From contig MELF01000017.1 of the NCBI GenBank assembly GCA_001767525.1, forward strand, positions 73,489 through 137,488: a DNA stretch of 64,000 nt, given 5' to 3'. Positions 1-9,516 of the stretch are shown piece by piece. How positions within the stretch are numbered: the stretch's first letter is position 1; the number at the start of each line of letters is the position of its first letter. This stretch comes from Acidobacteria bacterium RIFCSPLOWO2_12_FULL_68_19. GTDB taxonomy: Bacteria > Acidobacteriota > Vicinamibacteria > Vicinamibacterales > UBA2999. The notes beneath the pieces are model-generated. The model did not search any database. It saw only the letters and a program-made list of their open reading frames with translations, and was not told the DNA's origin. The translations under genes were made by a program, and so were the position numbers.

Positions 1-179
1 TCGACGGCGGTCTGCTCGGCCGCGCCCTCCGGCACCTCCACCAGGCCGAGCGCGACCGCCGCCGTCACGTCCGAGAGCGTGATGGCGAACCCGTTGACGC
101 GGGCGGCCACCCGATCGAGGAGCTGTTGCGCGCCCAGGGACGGCCCACACCCCATGAGCGTCGCGACAACCAGATACAT
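1..179 (-). CDS. SurA-like periplasmic chaperone, N-terminal fragment
   Basis: Only the first 59 codons are present; the rest lies beyond the left edge. Reading from an ATG at 179, the peptide has a short hydrophobic start (MYLVVATLMGCG), then GAQQLLDRVAARVNGFAITLSDV, which resembles the start of mature SurA/PpiD-type chaperones (a 'VNxxxITLSDV' segment follows signal cleavage). SurA proteins escort unfolded outer-membrane proteins across the periplasm to the Omp85 machinery. The gene lies just downstream of an Omp85 gene and tamB on the same strand, which fits. The signal peptide is short, so the true start could differ. Assignment rests on a short segment. Confidence 0.55.
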   Translation of the reverse strand, partial: MYLVVATLMGCGPSLGAQQLLDRVAARVNGFAITLSDVTAAVALGLVEVPEGAAEQTAV

Positions 180-200
180 CCAGCGCGGTTCACCTCCACG

Positions 201-277
201 ACACACCGAGACACCGAGACACCGAGACGTGCTGGTCTTGAAAGGAATTCGGCTCGGTGCCTCGGTGTCTCGGTGTT
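201..277. repeat. Fold-back tandem repeat (CGAGACAC units)
   Basis: Between the Omp85 gene and the SurA-like gene. The left arm (203-228) repeats ACCGAGAC; the right arm (252-277) is its inverted copy (CTCGGTGT/CTCGGTGC) with about two mismatches over 26 bases and a 23-base loop. As RNA it would make a strong hairpin between two co-directional genes. It belongs to the short degenerate arrays seen elsewhere in the window. Confidence 0.75.
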
Positions 278-301
278 CCGTTGGGGCGAAGTGGGTCCTC
301 A

Positions 302-3274
302 TCAGAACGCCTGCCCGAACGAGATGTGCAGCACGCTCCGCCGTTCGAGACGCCCCGGCGCCAGCTCGCGGCGATCCAGCTTGAACCCGAGATCCACCCG
401 GATCGGCCCGATGGGCGAGCGGTAGAAGAAGCCGAATCCTGCCGCTGCCCGGAGCTTGCCGAGGTCGAGATCGGTTGCGCGCTGGAAGACGTTGCCTGCG
501 TCGAGGAACCCGACCGCGCCGAGCCCGCCGACGAGCGCGACGCGCAGCTCGCCGTTGAGGACGACCAGACCGTTGCCACCGGTCGGAAACCCGGTCGGAC
601 TGATAGTGGCCTCGGTGCCGAGCCGGTCGAGCGAGAAGCCACGCACGGTCGTGTCGCCGCCGGCGAAGAACCGCTCGCTCGCGGGCAGATCCTGCACGAC
701 GTCGACGATCGGGCGACCCTCCTCGTCGGAAATCGGCTGGCCGTTCGGAGCGATCCGCGGCACGGATCGGCGGAGGCCGTGCGCGGCGCCCAGGCGCGCC
801 CCGAGCGCGACCACCGTCCGCCGCGCGGCCGGCAGCCGATGGTACGTGAACCCCTGCAGGAACGTCTTCACGAAGCCGACCTCGGACCCGACCAGGCGCG
901 CAGCCAGCTCGGTATCGGCGATGAGGAACGTTCCGCGGTCGGCGTCGATGATGTCGTTGCGGCTGTCGCGAATGAGCGACGCCGAGAACTTCGACAGGCG
1001 CACCTGCGGGAACACGCGGTCGATGAGCGGCTTCTCCGCGTCGGTGAAGCGTTCGTTGAAGAGCCGCGTATGCTCGTACGAATACCGTCCCGCGACGGTA
1101 TACCGCGCGCCCAGACGCAGCCCCGCTTCGGCGCGCGCCTCACGCGTGATGAAATTGAAGCTCGAGCGGATTGCCTGGTCCAGGATGCCGGTCACCATCA
1201 CGTCCGCCGGGCTGGCGAACGCCCTCGGCTCGCGATAGGTGGCCAGCACACGGTACTCGTTGAACCCGTAGTTCCCCTCGAAGGCGCGGTCGGCGCGCCC
1301 GCTGCCGTCGGCCACGATCGTGTCGCGCGCGCGCAGGCTGACGCGCGTGAACAGGTTGACGGCGCGGTTCTTGCCGCCGAGATTGCGGCGGCCGATCTGA
1401 AAGAACCCGCGCGGCGCCAGCTCGAACCGCTCCTCCGCCTGCCCGCTCTCGCCGGTCGGCCGCAGCCGCGTGCCTCCCTCGACGCCGCCGCCGTAATCGA
1501 CCGTCGTCGGCGGCGCCTCCTCGACCTGCACGAGCACGTCGCGACGCGGCTCGCCCCCCTGTCCCAGCTCTTCGATCACGACGCGGCGAAAGAGGCCGAG
1601 GGCCGCCAGGCGCCGCTGACTCTCGATACGGGCCGACAAGCCGAGCGGCTGGCCCGGCGCGAGCAGGACCTCGCGCTCGATGATCTCCGTGCTGGTTCGC
1701 TCGTTGCCGACGATGATCACGTCGTCGACCAGCACCTGGACACCCTCGCGGATGTCGAAGCGGATGTCGGCGCGCGTGCCGTTGTCCGTGAACGACACGA
1801 CCGGCTCGACGGCGACGCTCTCGTATCCGTGGTTGCGGTACTCGAGGTCGACGCGGTCGCGCGCGGTGGCGACGTCGATCTCCGAATAGGGCCGTCCGGC
1901 CGCCATGGTCATCAGCGCGTGCAGCTGTGCGTCCGACAGCACGCTGTTGCCCGCGAAGGCGAGCGATGAGACGACCGTCTGCGGCCCCTCGGCGATGACG
2001 AAGCGCACGGCAACCGGCCGATCGCCGCCACCCGGGGCGCCAAGCTCGGTCACCGCGATCTGCACGGCCGTCCGTGTGAAACCGCGCGCCCGGTAGGCGT
2101 CGCGGACGGCCGTCGCCGCGGCGGCGACGGAGGTCTGGACGTAGGGCTGTCCGCGCGCTACTTGCACGAGCCGCTGCAGATCGGGCAGCGGGATCGACGT
2201 GTTGCCGGCGATCTCGACGCTGTCAACGAGGTACCGAGCCCCCCGCGCGATCGTGAACGTGATGATGAGCGCCTCTTCGCGCTCGTCGCGAGCGTAGTCG
2301 ACGTTGGCCTCGCGGTAGCCGCGGGCTTGCAGGTACGTCTCGATGGCGAAGGTGGCGTCCTCGAGCAGATCCTCGTCGGCGGACCCTTCCGCGCGCACCG
2401 GCACCAGCCGCTCGCGGTCGGCCTCGGGGAGCGGGTCGCCCGCGAATGCAATCGAGACGAGCGGGCCGCGATCGACGGTGACCCGGATCGTGGCGCTGCC
2501 GTCAGGTTCAAAGACCGCCGTGTGGACGGCGCGGGCCTCGTAGAAGCCGCGGGCGCGCTGCAACGCCGTGTAGCGGTCGAGCGCCTCGGCGATGGCCGCG
2601 TTGTCGTACGGGTCGCCGGCGCGGATGCCGATGTCGCCGCCCGTCACGCGCCCGTCGCCGGCGTCGAGGTTGTCCACCTCGATGCGCCCGATGGCCGCGC
2701 GCCCGCCGGCGGCGACGTCGAACACCATCGTCGCGCGATCGGGCGCATGGGTTTCCTCGACGCGCGGGGCCACGCGCGCGGCCGGATAGCCTCGATCGCG
2801 ATAGAGCGCCAGGAGCGCCTCGGCGACCTCCGCCGCCCGCCCCGCGGGCGGTGCGGCGCCGAAGCGCTCGGTGATGAGGCGGCGAATCTCGCGCTCGGGC
2901 AGGCCGAGCACGCCGCGCAGCTCGACGCGGTCCACCGGATGCAGCGGAAAGAGCACGTACCGCAGCCGGACGCCGCCGGCGGCGGGTTCCTGCAGCACCT
3001 GCACGTCCTCGAAGCGGTTGAGGCTCGTCAGGTGCGAGAGCGTCTCGCGCACCTCCTGCATCGACAACCGCTCGCCCGCTGTGGTTTCGATGAGGCGGAC
3101 AATCAGGCGGTCGTCCACGGGCCGCCCTTCCTGCTCGATACGCACCTCGGCGATGAGGGGGCCGGTCTGCGCAAACGCGGAGCCGACGCAGGTCGACACG
3201 CACAACGCCAGGCTCGAGAGCCGCAGCGCCCTGCTTGCTGCGTCCCGGGGCTCGAGTCTCGAGTCACCCGTCAT
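302..3274 (-). CDS. Omp85-family outer-membrane assembly protein (BamA/TamA family)
   Basis: 990-residue predicted outer-membrane protein. After a signal peptide ending near SAFAQ it has a series of POTRA-like repeats. Each shows a 'V.I.GN..' strand and a turn, for example VEIAGNTSIPLPDLQRL, LAFAGNSVLSDAQLHAL and VIIVGNERTSTEIIERE. The C-terminal half is a beta-barrel with the conserved FFAGGDTTVRGF segment and a terminal aromatic residue (ISFGQAF). Such proteins insert beta-barrel proteins into the outer membrane. The POTRA count and length exceed classic TamA (about 577 residues), so it may be a BamA-like variant. The start ATG (3274) shares one base with the stop of tamB (TGATG), implying translational coupling and a joint function. 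Confidence 0.9.
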   Translation of the reverse strand: MTGDSRLEPRDAASRALRLSSLALCVSTCVGSAFAQTGPLIAEVRIEQEGRPVDDRLIVRLIETTAGERLSMQEVRETLSHLTSLNRFEDVQVLQEPAAGGVRLRYVLFPLHPVDRVELRGVLGLPEREIRRLITERFGAAPPAGRAAEVAEALLALYRDRGYPAARVAPRVEETHAPDRATMVFDVAAGGRAAIGRIEVDNLDAGDGRVTGGDIGIRAGDPYDNAAIAEALDRYTALQRARGFYEARAVHTAVFEPDGSATIRVTVDRGPLVSIAFAGDPLPEADRERLVPVRAEGSADEDLLEDATFAIETYLQARGYREANVDYARDEREEALIITFTIARGARYLVDSVEIAGNTSIPLPDLQRLVQVARGQPYVQTSVAAAATAVRDAYRARGFTRTAVQIAVTELGAPGGGDRPVAVRFVIAEGPQTVVSSLAFAGNSVLSDAQLHALMTMAAGRPYSEIDVATARDRVDLEYRNHGYESVAVEPVVSFTDNGTRADIRFDIREGVQVLVDDVIIVGNERTSTEIIEREVLLAPGQPLGLSARIESQRRLAALGLFRRVVIEELGQGGEPRRDVLVQVEEAPPTTVDYGGGVEGGTRLRPTGESGQAEERFELAPRGFFQIGRRNLGGKNRAVNLFTRVSLRARDTIVADGSGRADRAFEGNYGFNEYRVLATYREPRAFASPADVMVTGILDQAIRSSFNFITREARAEAGLRLGARYTVAGRYSYEHTRLFNERFTDAEKPLIDRVFPQVRLSKFSASLIRDSRNDIIDADRGTFLIADTELAARLVGSEVGFVKTFLQGFTYHRLPAARRTVVALGARLGAAHGLRRSVPRIAPNGQPISDEEGRPIVDVVQDLPASERFFAGGDTTVRGFSLDRLGTEATISPTGFPTGGNGLVVLNGELRVALVGGLGAVGFLDAGNVFQRATDLDLGKLRAAAGFGFFYRSPIGPIRVDLGFKLDRRELAPGRLERRSVLHISFGQAF

Positions 3275-6200
3275 CAGAATGCGTGTCGTACTCGGACATC
3301 GAGCGCGTAGGTCCGGTCCTCGTTGCGGGACAGGATCCACGAGAACCGATCCGTCTGGTCGTATTCGAGCAGAATGATCTGATCGCGCGTGGACGAGGAG
3401 AGGCTGCGGGAGTACGTGAGGTAGATCCGTTCCGAGAGCCGCTTGCCGATCGTCACCCGCGCCGCCGGGTCGAGGCGCGACGACTGCGCGTTCGGATCGA
3501 CGAGCGACGGCGTCAACTGGAACGTGTCGACGCCGAAGGTCTGCTCGACGACCCGTCCGACCTCCGAGGAGAAGGCGCCGGTCAGCGCGCGCGTCGCGCG
3601 CTCGCGGAGCAGTTGCTGCTGCGGCGTGATGTTCGTGCTGTACTGCCGGAACTCCACGTCCTGTCCGGGGGCCACGTCGCCGAACAGCAGGCTGAGCACC
3701 TCCACCTCGGGCAGCGGCGGATCGGCCTCGAAGGACGGCGTCAGCCGGTCCAGCGTCCCCACGGCCAGCGCCCGCACCCGATAGGTTTGTCCTGGCACGC
3801 GCACCCGCGTTTCCGTCTCGATGTCGAAGAACGGCTGGATGCGCGTCGGGTTGTTGAAGTCGATCGTCCCGCGGGCGATCTGATAGCGCCGGCCCTCGAA
3901 ACTGAACTCGCCGCGGTCGATGTCGACGCGGCCGGCGAGCAGCGGCCGATCGAACGTGCCGCGCAGCTGGAGATCGGCGTTGGCGAACACCCGCGCCACG
4001 CTGTTCCGAATCTCCAGCGTCGAGGGAGCGACGATGCGGACGTCGTAGCGGAGCGGCAGAGGTGTCTCGCGAGATCCCGCCGTGCCGGCGATCGCGTTGG
4101 CAGTGAAGTCGAACAGTCCGCCGTCTTCGTCGAACGGACGCGTGTAGACCGCGTTGCGGACCATCACCGTGCCCGCGAGCGTCGGCGCGTCGATCATCCC
4201 CTGAACGGTCAGGTTCGCGTCGACCAGCGACCGCATCCCTTCCGGGAATCGCAGCCGCATCACCTCGCCGGCCATCGTCATGTCGATGCGCGCCGGCCGG
4301 TAGCGCTCGATGTCGAGACGGCCGCCGAACCGGACGAGCCCGCCGCCGAGCCGCGCGGTCACCTCGTCGAGTCGGATGCTGCGCGTGTCGAACCGCACCG
4401 GTCCCGAGATGTTCTCGAGCGCGTGAGGGAGCTCGAAGTGACGGATGCGTCCGTTCTCCACGGTCATCGTGCCGGTCACGATCGGGTCGCGCATCGGTCC
4501 TTCGAAGACCGCCTCGAGCGAGGCGCGTCCCGAGCTGCGGATGTTCGGCGCGACGCCCTGCAGCAGGCCGAGACCGGCGTCGCCGGTGGCCCGCAGGGCG
4601 ATCCGCTCGTCGTGCAGGTTGACGAGCCCGGTGAGGTCGAGCTGGGTGTCCTCGCCGACGAGCCGCATCTCGTCGATGCGCATCGTGTGGCGATCGAGCG
4701 CGAGGCGGATCGGGGCGACGTTGCGGAGCCGGTAGTCGAAGAACCGCAGGTCGAGACGATCGACCAGCGCCTCGACGAGCAGCGCATCGACGTCCGCCAG
4801 TTGTCCGAGCAGACGCACGTTGCCGCTCGCGACGGCGATCGTGTAGGGCGACAGCCGTGGATTGAACGCCCGCAGATACGGGTCGAGCGACGTGTCGGCG
4901 ACGCTGAACGACAGATCGGCCTCGAGTCCCGGCGTGAGCGCGATTCGCCCGGAGCCCGAGATCGCCAGCCGCGGCGACGCCGCCTCCAGCTTCACCGTCA
5001 TCATGTCGTTGTCGATGTTCAGCTCGGCGAGCACCTGGCCGATCCCTTCGTCGCCGACGAACAGGTCGCTCATCGTCAGGCGCACGTCGTAGCGCGGATG
5101 CGCGAAGGTGGCGCTGCCGCCGGTGGTGAAATCGAGCCGCCCCGAGAGCGGCGGGGTAGTGTTCGAGGTCGTGAACGCGACGTGCTCGACCGGCACGCCG
5201 CGCCCGACGAGGTTGAACGAGTACGTCCCGTTCAGGCCCACGTAGGCGGCACCGGCGGCGCGCCCTCCCGACTTCGTCATCTGCAGCGAGTCGAGCCGCA
5301 CGCCCTCGCCTTCCAGGCGCACGCCGGACGAGGCGGTCTCGAACGACTCGCCGTACGCCACGCCGCCGGTGATCGTCATCTGCCCGAAGCCGAACGGCCT
5401 GAGATACGGACCGTAGGCGTGGAACTCGCCCGAGAACGTGCCGTCGACGTCGTACTCGTCGAGGTCGAATGCGTGGCGCAGGTCGACGAGCGGGCGGCGC
5501 TCCACGCGGATGCGCGCGTTCATCTCCTCGCCGCCGTCGCGCCGGGGAAAGCCGAGCGAGAAGCGCCCGTCCACGCGCATCTCGGATTCCCCCGCGCGCA
5601 CCACCACGCTCGCCACGTCGGCGTACGCGTTCTCGACCGTGACGCGGCCGGCGACCGCGCCCCAGACGACGTCGAACGCGCGGATACGTTCGCCGGCAAA
5701 CGTCCCTTCGATGCGCGGCTGGCGGAAGCTGTTCACCATGACGCCGTCGAACGTGCCGGTGCCGCCGACGTCGATCACGCGCGTACGCGCACCGAAGGTC
5801 GTCAACACCCCGGCGAAAAGGCGATCGCTCTCCTGCCAGTCGGCACTCGTCACGTGGAAGGCGATCCGCGAGCGATCGCCGTACGCGGTACGCCCTTCGA
5901 AGGCGACAAAGGCGTCTGGGGTCGCCAGGTGGCTCGACCCGATGTCGACCCATTCGGGCCCGTACGCGTAGGCCAGCTCGCCCCGGACGGGCACCGGCTC
6001 ACCCGGGAGGTGGTTGCTGAACGGACCCCATTGGCGAGCGCGCCGCTCGGCCGCCTCGATTTGTCCGGGCGCCAGCTCGCGGGCGATCGTCTCGACGCCC
6101 GGCGGCGGCTCGACCCGAACCGCGCCGTCGCCGCGATGGTCCGAGAATCGGCCGAGCGGCCACTCGAGCAGGTTCCGCCCGGTCGCGCGGCCGGCGAGCC

Positions 6201-7368
6201 GAAGCCCGTCGAGCTCGAGGAAGTTCGTGAACCGGGTGAGGTCGACGTTCTCGTACGCCACGTCGAAGCGCGCCAAGGTCGGAACGTCCCGCTGGCCGAG
6301 CGGCGCGATCCGGTACTCGAAGCGCGAGGTGCCGCCGTACACGGTGGCCGAGGCGTCGGTCACGTCGAACCGCTCCGGCACCCACAGGAGCGATCCGCGC
6401 AGGTCGCCGAAGGTATACGCGTTGACGCCCAGGACGGGGCTCGAGAAGGTGCCCTCGAGCTCGCGGCCGACGCGCGAGCGGCCGTTCACCACCTCCCGGA
6501 ACAGCTGGAACGTCCCGGTGAAGTCGCCCCGGCCGACGAGCGTGAAGTGGTCGTCGGCGAAGAAGATCTCCCGCATGCGCGGGAAGTCGACGCGCGAGCG
6601 GACGCGGTAGGACTGATTCGGCCAGCGCCCGAGGTCCACCTCGCCCGTCAGCTGCGACTCGGCGCCGTCGGTCACCAGATCGATGCGCTCGAGCACGACC
6701 CGGCCGCCCTCGATCCGGAACGACGTGCTCATGTCGGCGCGCATCGGAACGTAGTGCTGAATGGCGATGGTGCCGTTCCAGAACTTCGCCTGGCCCCGAT
6801 ACTGGGCGTTCGGACGCGTGACCACCACATCGAGGTTGCGCGTGACCACGCTCCAGGGCGTGCCGTGGTCGACGTAGGTGAACTCGCCGCGATCGGCCCG
6901 CACGTACTGCAGCGTGGTCGTCCAGGCGCTCGGCCCGCGCCGCTCGCGCGTGAAGCGCGGGAAGTTGTGGCGGCCGTCCGGGAACATCTCGACGTACATC
7001 CGCCAGTCGGTCATCTCGATCTCGTCGAAGACCACCCGGCGGTCGACGAGCGTGCTCCACGGCATCGACACGGTGATCCGCCGCGCCGTCAGGAACGGGC
7101 GCGAGTCCGGCGTGAGCCCGTCGATCACGAGATCCTCGAAGACGAACTGTCCGCGCCAGAGGTGCACCGACATCCGGCCGATATGCATCGGACGACCCAT
7201 GAACCCGGTCGCCGCCGCCTCGGCCCGGCCCCTGAGGGAGGGCCCCAGATCGATGCTCAGCGTCGTGACGAACGCCACCGCGATGATGACCGCACACGTC
7301 ACCACGATCCGGCGCAGCAGCCGGCGCGTCTTCTGGGTGACGGGGTGGTTAAGAAGTCTGAAGGTCAA
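3274..7368 (-). CDS. tamB: TamB-like translocation and assembly module protein
   Basis: 1364 residues with an N-terminal membrane anchor at about residues 20-42, then a very long run of alternating beta-strand repeats and a C-terminal DUF490/TamB domain (roughly the last 350 residues, ending DVRVRHAF). Family knowledge: TamB spans the periplasm as a hydrophobic-groove bridge and works with an Omp85 partner in outer-membrane protein or phospholipid transport. The downstream Omp85 gene overlaps by one base, and a SurA-like gene follows, so this is an envelope-biogenesis operon. The start ATG at 7368 puts a basic segment (TQKTRRLLRR) before the membrane helix, as expected for an inner-membrane anchor. 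Confidence 0.9.
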   Translation of the reverse strand: MTFRLLNHPVTQKTRRLLRRIVVTCAVIIAVAFVTTLSIDLGPSLRGRAEAAATGFMGRPMHIGRMSVHLWRGQFVFEDLVIDGLTPDSRPFLTARRITVSMPWSTLVDRRVVFDEIEMTDWRMYVEMFPDGRHNFPRFTRERRGPSAWTTTLQYVRADRGEFTYVDHGTPWSVVTRNLDVVVTRPNAQYRGQAKFWNGTIAIQHYVPMRADMSTSFRIEGGRVVLERIDLVTDGAESQLTGEVDLGRWPNQSYRVRSRVDFPRMREIFFADDHFTLVGRGDFTGTFQLFREVVNGRSRVGRELEGTFSSPVLGVNAYTFGDLRGSLLWVPERFDVTDASATVYGGTSRFEYRIAPLGQRDVPTLARFDVAYENVDLTRFTNFLELDGLRLAGRATGRNLLEWPLGRFSDHRGDGAVRVEPPPGVETIARELAPGQIEAAERRARQWGPFSNHLPGEPVPVRGELAYAYGPEWVDIGSSHLATPDAFVAFEGRTAYGDRSRIAFHVTSADWQESDRLFAGVLTTFGARTRVIDVGGTGTFDGVMVNSFRQPRIEGTFAGERIRAFDVVWGAVAGRVTVENAYADVASVVVRAGESEMRVDGRFSLGFPRRDGGEEMNARIRVERRPLVDLRHAFDLDEYDVDGTFSGEFHAYGPYLRPFGFGQMTITGGVAYGESFETASSGVRLEGEGVRLDSLQMTKSGGRAAGAAYVGLNGTYSFNLVGRGVPVEHVAFTTSNTTPPLSGRLDFTTGGSATFAHPRYDVRLTMSDLFVGDEGIGQVLAELNIDNDMMTVKLEAASPRLAISGSGRIALTPGLEADLSFSVADTSLDPYLRAFNPRLSPYTIAVASGNVRLLGQLADVDALLVEALVDRLDLRFFDYRLRNVAPIRLALDRHTMRIDEMRLVGEDTQLDLTGLVNLHDERIALRATGDAGLGLLQGVAPNIRSSGRASLEAVFEGPMRDPIVTGTMTVENGRIRHFELPHALENISGPVRFDTRSIRLDEVTARLGGGLVRFGGRLDIERYRPARIDMTMAGEVMRLRFPEGMRSLVDANLTVQGMIDAPTLAGTVMVRNAVYTRPFDEDGGLFDFTANAIAGTAGSRETPLPLRYDVRIVAPSTLEIRNSVARVFANADLQLRGTFDRPLLAGRVDIDRGEFSFEGRRYQIARGTIDFNNPTRIQPFFDIETETRVRVPGQTYRVRALAVGTLDRLTPSFEADPPLPEVEVLSLLFGDVAPGQDVEFRQYSTNITPQQQLLRERATRALTGAFSSEVGRVVEQTFGVDTFQLTPSLVDPNAQSSRLDPAARVTIGKRLSERIYLTYSRSLSSSTRDQIILLEYDQTDRFSWILSRNEDRTYALDVRVRHAF

Positions 7369-7431
7369 AGCTCAAGACGCACAACTCGAGAAAAGGCCCC
7401 AACACTCAGCGTGAACCACGACTCGCGAGCG

Positions 7432-7944
7432 CTACTCGATGACCACCAGCACGGTGCCCGCCTCGACGGAGGCGCCTTCGGCGACGCGCACCTCCCTGAC
7501 GGTGCCGGCGTGTATCGCCCGGAGCTCGTTCTCCATCTTCATCGCTTCCACGACGACGAGGCCCTGACGGGCCTCTACGGCATCACCGGCCTTGACCAGC
7601 ACGTTGATGACGCGGCCCGACATCGGCGCCACGATCCGCTGCGGCCCGCTCGGGGCGCCGGCGGCAGTCGCGCCTCGGCGCCGCAGCCGAAACCGGCCGC
7701 CGACCGTGACGGGCACCAGCCGGCCCCGGACGTATACCACCAGCTCGCCCGGGGCGGACTCGGCAATCGCTACCTCGTAACTCCGCGCCACGGGGTGTCC
7801 GATCAACAGCGACCACGCCCCGCCGCCGACCCGAACGGCGTCGACCGGCCGGGAGGCGCCGTCGATCCTCACCCTGAGGCGCCCCTCGGCTCGGACAATC
7901 TGTACCACCCGCGCGCGCGACGGCGTCCCGATCTCGAGCGTCAC
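7432..7944 (-). CDS. Biotin carboxyl carrier domain protein of an acyl-CoA carboxylase
   Basis: 170 residues ending in a biotinyl domain with the canonical EAMKMEN motif (biotinylated lysine at about residue 136). The N-terminal half is a beta-rich linker domain. It carries CO2 from biotin carboxylase to the carboxyltransferase. The chosen start is GTG at 7944, which overlaps the TGA of the upstream biotin carboxylase gene (GTGA, 4 bases); longer readings in this frame would run back into that gene. With biotin carboxylase it forms the two-piece alpha part of a propionyl/methylcrotonyl/acetyl-CoA-type carboxylase. The carboxyltransferase gene is 4 kb upstream at 13.6-15.1 kb. Substrate unknown. 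Confidence 0.88.
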   Translation of the reverse strand: MTLEIGTPSRARVVQIVRAEGRLRVRIDGASRPVDAVRVGGGAWSLLIGHPVARSYEVAIAESAPGELVVYVRGRLVPVTVGGRFRLRRRGATAAGAPSGPQRIVAPMSGRVINVLVKAGDAVEARQGLVVVEAMKMENELRAIHAGTVREVRVAEGASVEAGTVLVVIE

Positions 7945-9491
7945 GAGCGCAGCGCCTCGACTCGGGCCTGACGCTTCCACCCGCCCCGCGGGGCCACGTA
8001 GGGCGGGTCCTGTCGGACCCACCGGGCCGCCGGGTCCAGAAGGACCCGGCCCGCACGCGACGCGTCTTCGTGGAGCGCCGCCGCAATCGCCGCCACTTCC
8101 TCCTCCTCTTCGTTCGGCGTCGAAAAGGATTCCCCCTGGCGCTGCTGCAAGAGCTCGTCCAGCGTCGAGGTGTGGAATGCGGCGGCTTCAAACGACGGCT
8201 CCGCGAGCATCCAGCGGAAGAAGGGGACAGTCGTCCGAATCCCCCGCACGTCGTACTCGCCGAGCGCCCGCTGCATCCGACCAATCGCCTGCCGCCGGTC
8301 GGCGCCCCACGCCGACAGCTTCGAAATCATCGGGTCGTAGAAGATCGGCACGTCGGACCCCGCCTCGGCGCCGCTGTCATCGCGAACGAACGGCCCTGCC
8401 GGGGCGCCGATCGCCGTGATGCGACCGGGCGACGGCATGAAGCCCGCGTCCGGGTCCTCCGCATAGATCCGGCACTCGATGGCATGGCCGCGCGGCGTCA
8501 GCGCCACCGCCGGGTCCAGGTCGAGGCGGTCCCCGCGGGCGATCCGGATCTGCCATTCGACCAGATCGACGCCGGTCACGAGCTCCGTAATCGGATGTTC
8601 CACTTGCAGGCGGGTGTTCATCTCGAGGAAATAGAACCGTCCGTCTTCGTCCAGGAGGAACTCGATGGTGCCGGCGCTCGAATAGCCGACCGAGCGCGCA
8701 ACGGCTGCCGCGGCGCTCGTGATCCGGGCGCGCAACTCGGCGGAGACGACGGGCGACGGCGTTTCTTCGATGACCTTCTGATGGCGCCGCTGGATCGAGC
8801 ACTCGCGCTCGACAAACGGCTGCACGGTGCCGTGCAGGTCGCCAAGGAGCTGCACTTCGACGTGCCGCGGCCGCGCGAGCCGGCGCTCGAGGTAGATCGC
8901 CGCGTCGCCGAACGCCGCGCCCGCTTCCGACCGCGCCGCCCGGGTGGCGCTCGCCAGGTCGCCTGGCGCCGCGACCAGCCGCATTCCCTTGCCGCCGCCT
9001 CCCGCCACCGCCTTGATGAGCACCGGGTACCCGAGACGGGCCGCCTCGTCGGCAATCGCGGCCTCCGGTGCGTCTGGCGCAAACGGCTGCGCGGTTCCCG
9101 GCACGACCGGCACGCCAGCCGCCATGGCCGCATGGCGCGCGGACGTCTTGCTGCCCATCAGCGCAATCACCTCGGGCGCCGGACCGATGAACGTCAGCCC
9201 GGCGTCACGACAGGCGGCGGCAAACACCTCGTTCTCGGCGAGGAACCCGTAGCCAGGATGGACGGCGTCGGCGCCGCTCGTGCGCGCCGCGTCAATCAGC
9301 CGGTCGATCCGAAGGTAGCTGTCGGTCGGCGCGCTCGGGCCGATGGCGAACGCTTCATCGGCGAGGCGGACGTGACGGGCTCCGCGATCGCACTCCGAGT
9401 ACACCGCGACGGAGGCGAGTCCCATGTCGCGACACGCCCGGATGACGCGCACCGCAATCTCGCCGCGGTTGGCGACCAGAATCTTCCGCAA
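7941..9491 (-). CDS. accC: Biotin carboxylase subunit of acyl-CoA carboxylase
   Basis: 516 residues from a TTG start at 9491 (LRKILVANRGEIAVRVIRA, the textbook N-terminus). It uses ATP and bicarbonate to carboxylate biotin. Visible motifs are the N-terminal Rossmann segment, the glycine-rich ATP-grasp loop AVAGGGGKGMR, the active-site region FYFLEMNTRLQVEHPITE, and the C-terminal biotin-carboxylase domain. The last 30 or so residues are odd: codons at 7998-8051 are two adjacent GC-rich hairpins (see repeat) that encode RVLLDPAARWVRQDPPY, absent from the standard fold. A -10-like TAGAAT (9501-9506 on the complement) ends nine bases before the TTG, so the gene may have its own near-leaderless promoter inside the 25-base gap after the response-regulator gene. 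Confidence 0.93.
   Translation of the reverse strand: MRKILVANRGEIAVRVIRACRDMGLASVAVYSECDRGARHVRLADEAFAIGPSAPTDSYLRIDRLIDAARTSGADAVHPGYGFLAENEVFAAACRDAGLTFIGPAPEVIALMGSKTSARHAAMAAGVPVVPGTAQPFAPDAPEAAIADEAARLGYPVLIKAVAGGGGKGMRLVAAPGDLASATRAARSEAGAAFGDAAIYLERRLARPRHVEVQLLGDLHGTVQPFVERECSIQRRHQKVIEETPSPVVSAELRARITSAAAAVARSVGYSSAGTIEFLLDEDGRFYFLEMNTRLQVEHPITELVTGVDLVEWQIRIARGDRLDLDPAVALTPRGHAIECRIYAEDPDAGFMPSPGRITAIGAPAGPFVRDDSGAEAGSDVPIFYDPMISKLSAWGADRRQAIGRMQRALGEYDVRGIRTTVPFFRWMLAEPSFEAAAFHTSTLDELLQQRQGESFSTPNEEEEEVAAIAAALHEDASRAGRVLLDPAARWVRQDPPYVAPRGGWKRQARVEALRS
7998..8051. repeat. Pair of palindromic hairpins inside the 3' end of accC
   Basis: The first hairpin has arms 8002-8010 and 8015-8023 (GGCGGGTCC, loop TGTC, GGACCCACC), preceded by GTAG. 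The second has arms 8029-8037 and 8042-8050 (GCCGGGTCC, loop AGAA, GGACCCGGC). Both are read in frame. The same two hairpin types recur at 50898-50976. Confidence 0.85.
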
Positions 9492-9500
9492 AACCTGATA

Positions 9501-9506
9501 ATTCTA
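9501..9506 (-). promoter_or_regulatory. Possible -10 element for accC
   Basis: TAGAAT on the complement strand, with nine bases between it and the TTG start at 9491, which would give a leader of 0-3 bases. No good -35 is visible at 16-18 bases. A small inverted repeat (CTAGC at 9504-9508, GCTAG at 9516-9520) overlaps it. Confidence 0.35.
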
Positions 9507-9516
9507 GCACTTAGGG

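Noticed and set aside
302..5953. Minus-strand frame extending the Omp85 gene far upstream
   Set aside because: The part upstream of 3274 overlaps tamB in another frame and is Arg/Ala-rich noise; the ATG at 3274 is coupled to the tamB stop and starts a proper signal peptide.
3235..7971. Very long open frame on the plus strand opposite tamB
   Set aside because: It is an antisense shadow of GC-rich coding DNA: composition is Arg/His/Asp/Val-rich, no domain is recognisable, and the opposite strand encodes a clear TamB. The same applies to long plus-strand frames at 257-1969 and 55780-59067.
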